In this document: piece by piece, positions 61,426 through 64,000 of the stretch
Position numbering within the stretch: position 1 is the first letter of the stretch
How the letters are laid out: each line of letters opens with the position of its first letter
Source: Paenibacillus beijingensis
Lineage (GTDB): Bacteria > Bacillota > Bacilli > Paenibacillales > Paenibacillaceae
NCBI RefSeq assembly: GCF_000961095.1
Contig: NZ_CP011058.1
Span: forward strand, 4,057,501-4,121,500
DNA length: 64,000 nucleotides
Direction of reading: 5' to 3'
The notes under the pieces: model-generated
What the model saw: the letters and a program-made list of their open reading frames with translations, nothing else
Databases searched by the model: none
Told to the model about the DNA's origin: nothing
Translations under genes and position numbers: made by a program

Positions 61426-62127
61426 ATGCCTGGATTGTTTGCTGCAATCGCAATTTTTATTAAGCAGCTGTCACTGCTCGTCTCCTACGTCAAGAACAAT
61501 GCGTTCCCTCAACCGCTTCGTGAAGAAGATGAAACAAGGCATCTGCAGCTGATGGCCGAAGGAAATCAACATTCCCGCAATGTGCTGATCGAGCACAACT
61601 TGCGGCTCGTGGCGCATATCGTCAAAAAATTCGATAACACTGGTGAAGATTTGGAAGACCTGATCTCGATCGGTACCATCGGCCTGATCAAGGCGATCGA
61701 AAGCTTTCAAACCGGGAAAGGTACTAAATTGGCGACGTTTGCAGCTCGATGTATCGAGAACGAAATTTTGATGCATCTGCGGTCGCTGAAGAAAACCCGA
61801 AAGGACGTATCGCTGCATGACCCGATTGGGACGGACAAAGAGGGCAATGAAATCACGCTAATAGATATTCTTGGCTCGGAAGCGGACGATGTGGTCGACA
61901 AGGTGCAGCTTAAAATCGAGAAGTCAAAGATTTATAAAAACCTGGAAATATTGGACGATCGGGAAAAAGAAGTCGTGATCAACCGTTTCGGATTGGAGCA
62001 CGGCGGGGAAGAGCGGACGCAGCGCGAGATTGCGAAGGAGCTCGGGATCAGCCGCTCATATGTGTCACGGATCGAGAAGCGGGCGCTGATGAAGCTGTAT
62101 CATGAGTTTTATAAGGCGAAGAAGTAA
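61426..62127 (+). CDS. sigK: RNA polymerase sporulation sigma factor SigK
   Basis: This protein of 233 residues closely follows SigK: an N-terminal pro-sequence-like hydrophobic segment (GLFAAIAIFIKQLSLLVSYVKNN), region 2 with LVAHIVKKFDNTGEDLEDLISIGTIGL, and region 4 with REIAKELGISRSYVSRIEKRALMKL. SigK drives mother-cell genes late in sporulation, including coat and cortex genes. The gene is in one piece, without a skin-type insertion. ATG 61426 after GGGGGTGG fits the B. subtilis start; an ATG at 61408 is also in frame. Confidence 0.92.
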   Translation: MPGLFAAIAIFIKQLSLLVSYVKNNAFPQPLREEDETRHLQLMAEGNQHSRNVLIEHNLRLVAHIVKKFDNTGEDLEDLISIGTIGLIKAIESFQTGKGTKLATFAARCIENEILMHLRSLKKTRKDVSLHDPIGTDKEGNEITLIDILGSEADDVVDKVQLKIEKSKIYKNLEILDDREKEVVINRFGLEHGGEERTQREIAKELGISRSYVSRIEKRALMKLYHEFYKAKK

Positions 62128-62161
62128 GAAATGTTGTACATGTTAGAAATAATGCGAAATG

Positions 62162-62198
62162 AAAGACCCGAAGCGGATAACAGCTCTGGGTCTTTTTT
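62162..62198 (+). terminator. Terminator after sigK
   Basis: AAAGACCC (62162-62169) pairs with GGGTCTTT (62188-62195), continuing into a T run. Confidence 0.85.
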
Positions 62199-62296
62199 CA
62201 TGTGGGGTTTAATCGGTTTATATTGATGAGAAACCGTTAATGTAGTTCCGGTCCCAGAACTCAAAAACAGAAATTACTCAAATCACTTCTCCAACA

Positions 62297-62459
62297 TTAA
62301 TCGCTGGTGTGGACATTGCTAAGTTCAAACATGTGGTTCGGGTACACTGACTTGCGTGTGGTCTAAGGATTCGTCCACAACTGGCTGGACCGCTACTTTC
62401 CTGAATTCCTCACGGTCTTTAAGGATTGGGAGTGTAAATCGGCCATTCAAAGTCCGGAG
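62297..62459 (+). pseudogene. IS110-type transposase remnant
   Basis: Two short frames match the N-terminal part of IS110-family transposases: LIAGVDIAKFKHVVR (62297-62341) and, in another frame, FVHNWLDRYFPEFLTVFKDW (62370-62430). The DEDD-type Asp of AGVDIAK is there but everything in between and after is missing. Confidence 0.65.
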
Positions 62460-62487
62460 AGCAATGTAGACATCGTCTATGAATGAG

Positions 62488-62502
62488 TATAATATTATAA
62501 TA
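62488..62502. promoter_or_regulatory. Operator-like palindrome 1 of the UTRA regulator
   Basis: TATAATATTATAATA contains the perfect palindrome TATAATATTATA. The same sequence recurs at 63478-63492 and 63571-63583. It lies upstream of the GntR gene if translation begins at 62551. Confidence 0.65.
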
Positions 62503-62550
62503 ATTGGTCTGCATCAATCAGGTGTAAACGCTAAACGAGGAGGGGATCTT

Positions 62551-63279
62551 CTGAAAAATCCACTGAATGTCATGATCTTTAATGACCTTTATAACAAAAT
62601 TTTGACGAAATACTATGAACCTGGTGATATTCTACCGACCGAATTGGAAATGGAAAAAATATATGGGACGAGCAGGGCGCCGATTCGACAAGCATTAGCC
62701 AAACTTGAAATGGAAGGATTGATCCATCGAAAAGCTGGCAAGGGTACTTTTGTCGCCCAACATGAAGTTAGCGGTCCCTGGGTGCCCATGGGGGGCTTTG
62801 GTAGCGAATTCAGCAAGAAAGGCAGTCAAATCCGGCATCAGACCTTACTTGTCGAAAAGTTAATACCGGACAAGGACATCGCGCATTATCTCTCCTTGTC
62901 CAACCCGGATGAGGTTGTTCATATTGCGAGAATCCGCTACGTGGATGAAATTCCGATCTTTTATTTACATCATTATATCCCTAATTTGGATATGGATAAG
63001 ATTAGTGGTCTTGGAAATATCAGTAGCATGAGGACGTTCATTCGGGAGAAATGCGGTTTTAATATCTGCTATGAATCGGAGGAACTCGCGGCTGTTAAAG
63101 CCGATGAGCATGTTTCCGGTATGTTGAAAGTGGAAAGCGGCTATCCCATAAACGAAATTGTGCGAATATCTTATAACGACGATTTCAAGCCGATGGTATT
63201 TGCGAGATATTACGTTAGAACGGACGTTTGGAAGTATAGGGTGATGTTTAGCAAGGACAACAACGGATTTCCTTTTTGA
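62551..63279 (+). CDS. GntR family regulator with UTRA domain (HutC type)
   Basis: The protein has an N-terminal winged helix (DILPTELEMEKIYGTSRAPIRQAL) and a UTRA effector domain. The open frame begins at ATG 62479 but that start has no ribosome site and would place the operator inside the gene. CTG at 62551 follows AGGAGGGGATCTT with ideal spacing and is the likely start, giving 242 residues; the next ATG is 62572. It probably represses itself and the downstream creatininase-family operon through the three palindromes. Confidence 0.82.
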   Translation: MKNPLNVMIFNDLYNKILTKYYEPGDILPTELEMEKIYGTSRAPIRQALAKLEMEGLIHRKAGKGTFVAQHEVSGPWVPMGGFGSEFSKKGSQIRHQTLLVEKLIPDKDIAHYLSLSNPDEVVHIARIRYVDEIPIFYLHHYIPNLDMDKISGLGNISSMRTFIREKCGFNICYESEELAAVKADEHVSGMLKVESGYPINEIVRISYNDDFKPMVFARYYVRTDVWKYRVMFSKDNNGFPF

Positions 63280-63297
63280 TACGGATAGTAACATTTG

Positions 63298-63377
63298 AAT
63301 GAGAGAGCTTGCTTCTTCTCCAGTGCCGGCAGATCGCCACCTCGGAGCGTCGGAGTAAGCTCTTCTTCATTTTATTT
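63298..63377 (+). terminator. Terminator after the UTRA regulator gene
   Basis: AATGAGAGAGCTT (63298-63310) pairs imperfectly with AAGCTCTTCTTCATT (63357-63371), followed by TTATTT. The loop is long, so efficiency is uncertain. Confidence 0.55.
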
Positions 63378-63477
63378 GAGTCTTTTTGTATGTCATGATA
63401 CATGACGCTATCCGAAAAGTATCTTTACGAGCGATATGCTTTTATGGTTTTTTATATTGATATTTCAATCTAAATGT

Positions 63478-63583
63478 TATAATATTATAATAAATATAAC
63501 ATAAGATGACGTGAAGGGGGGGTGGTTGATGGATGGAACCCTAGTGAGAATGAAGTGTTTTGTTAAAGATTATAATATTATAA
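63478..63583. promoter_or_regulatory. Operator-like palindromes 2 and 3 upstream of creatininase-family gene
   Basis: TTATAATATTATAA is a perfect 14-base palindrome at 63477-63490 and again at 63570-63583. Both lie between the regulator terminator and the next gene, as expected for repressor sites. TATAAT inside them may also be part of the promoter. Confidence 0.65.
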
Positions 63584-63616
63584 CTTCTGGGATGGATAGA
63601 CGGAGGAGAGACGGGA

Positions 63617-64000
63617 TTGAGAAAGAAATATGCGCTTCATCACATGACTTGGAAAGAAATCGCGGAAGCATTTAAGCAAGATCCCATTGTTTTGATTCCA
63701 TTGGGGTCCATGGAAGAACACGGTCCGCATTCGATTACCGGGGATTTCCTTGCTGCATCCGAAATCGTCAAGCAAATCGCCGAAAGAACGGGAGCGTATT
63801 ATCTTCCGGTCATTCCTTTCGGTTACTCCGAACTATTCAGGGGCTACCCTGGCACTATCTCGCTCTCGCCTAACACGCTTTATGGATTGCTGATCGACAT
63901 CTGCGAAAGCCTGATGGAACACGGGGTCACGAAGATGGTGATCTTTAACGGACATACCGGCAATTCACCCATCATTGGTCAGGCTGCCAGGAAAATAAAA
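63617..64000 (+). CDS. Creatininase family protein (5' part; cut by window end)
   Basis: The first 128 codons of a creatininase/creatinine amidohydrolase family enzyme are present. It has IPLGSMEEHGPHSITGDFL (metal-binding His and Asp), GYSELFRGYPGTISL and the FNGHTGNS motif. The start is TTG after CGGAGGAGAG. Family members hydrolyse cyclic or linear amides (creatinine, a formamidopyrimidine). The gene continues beyond the window. It probably belongs to a regulon of the UTRA regulator. Confidence 0.85.
   Translation, partial: MRKKYALHHMTWKEIAEAFKQDPIVLIPLGSMEEHGPHSITGDFLAASEIVKQIAERTGAYYLPVIPFGYSELFRGYPGTISLSPNTLYGLLIDICESLMEHGVTKMVIFNGHTGNSPIIGQAARKIK

Noticed and set aside
61426..62127. 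SigK gene interrupted by a skin-type element
   Set aside because: The reading frame is complete from start to region 4.
63530..63671. Small ORF overlapping the creatininase start
   Set aside because: It has a G-rich upstream site but contains operator palindrome 3 and overlaps the following gene in another frame; no protein similarity is seen.

Overview
The window looks like a chromosomal segment of a spore-forming, Paenibacillus-like member of the Bacillales. The evidence is the sporulation genes prkA-yhbH-spoVR and sigK, strong Shine-Dalgarno sites of the GGAGG type, YesM/YesN-type two-component genes beside carbohydrate ABC transporters that lack their own ATPase, and frequent TTG starts. 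No rRNA or tRNA gene was recognised.

Region 1 (1-8.7 kb) is regulatory and transport. It holds three closely similar FCD-type GntR regulators, two of them followed by convergent, closely similar LysR genes, plus a sugar-type ABC importer (lipoprotein, two permeases). Region 2 (8.7-20.7 kb) is one long co-directional run: FAD monooxygenase, DUF3891 protein, DsrE-like protein, isochorismatase-type amidohydrolase, a CoxG-like protein, the medium, small and large subunits of a molybdenum hydroxylase, a GH3 beta-glycosidase, and a second hydroxylase large subunit. It reads as a catabolic operon, possibly for a glycosylated heteroaromatic compound (inference). Region 3 (21.4-27.2 kb) has prkA, yhbH, spoVR and a spore- or wall-type N-acetylmuramoyl-L-alanine amidase. 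Region 4 (27.6-36.1 kb) has a YesM-like kinase, a YesN-like regulator and a sugar ABC importer with two different binding lipoproteins.

Region 5 (about 36-55 kb) is the most unusual part: an integron-like gene cassette array in a Gram-positive background. A tyrosine recombinase gene (37.4-38.4 kb, frameshifted as read) is followed by a candidate attI. After it come about 20 cassettes or cassette remnants, mostly one small AT-rich ORF each. They are separated by 125-183 bp attC-like sites with RYYYAAC / GTTRRRY ends and inner arms GTATTCACG / CGTGAATAC. The end of each cassette is complementary to its own beginning and usually not to its neighbour, as expected if cassettes circulate. Cargo includes a TmrB-like ATPase, a HAD hydrolase, nucleotidyltransferase, VOC proteins, a YbaK-like deacylase, GNAT acetyltransferases, a DUF6998-like possible nuclease, a SEC-C/DUF5677 protein and a Prp-like protein that lacks both catalytic residues. 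A TnpB-only IS element has entered one cassette. The distal end is decayed, with truncated attC sites and pseudogenes.

Region 6 (55-64 kb) returns to ordinary chromosome: an APH-like phosphotransferase, a DUF6886 protein, LysE-type exporter, GrpB-family protein, TetR regulator, a divergent LysR/APC permease pair, sigK, an IS110 remnant, and a UTRA-type GntR regulator with a triplicated palindromic operator leading into a creatininase-family gene cut by the window end.
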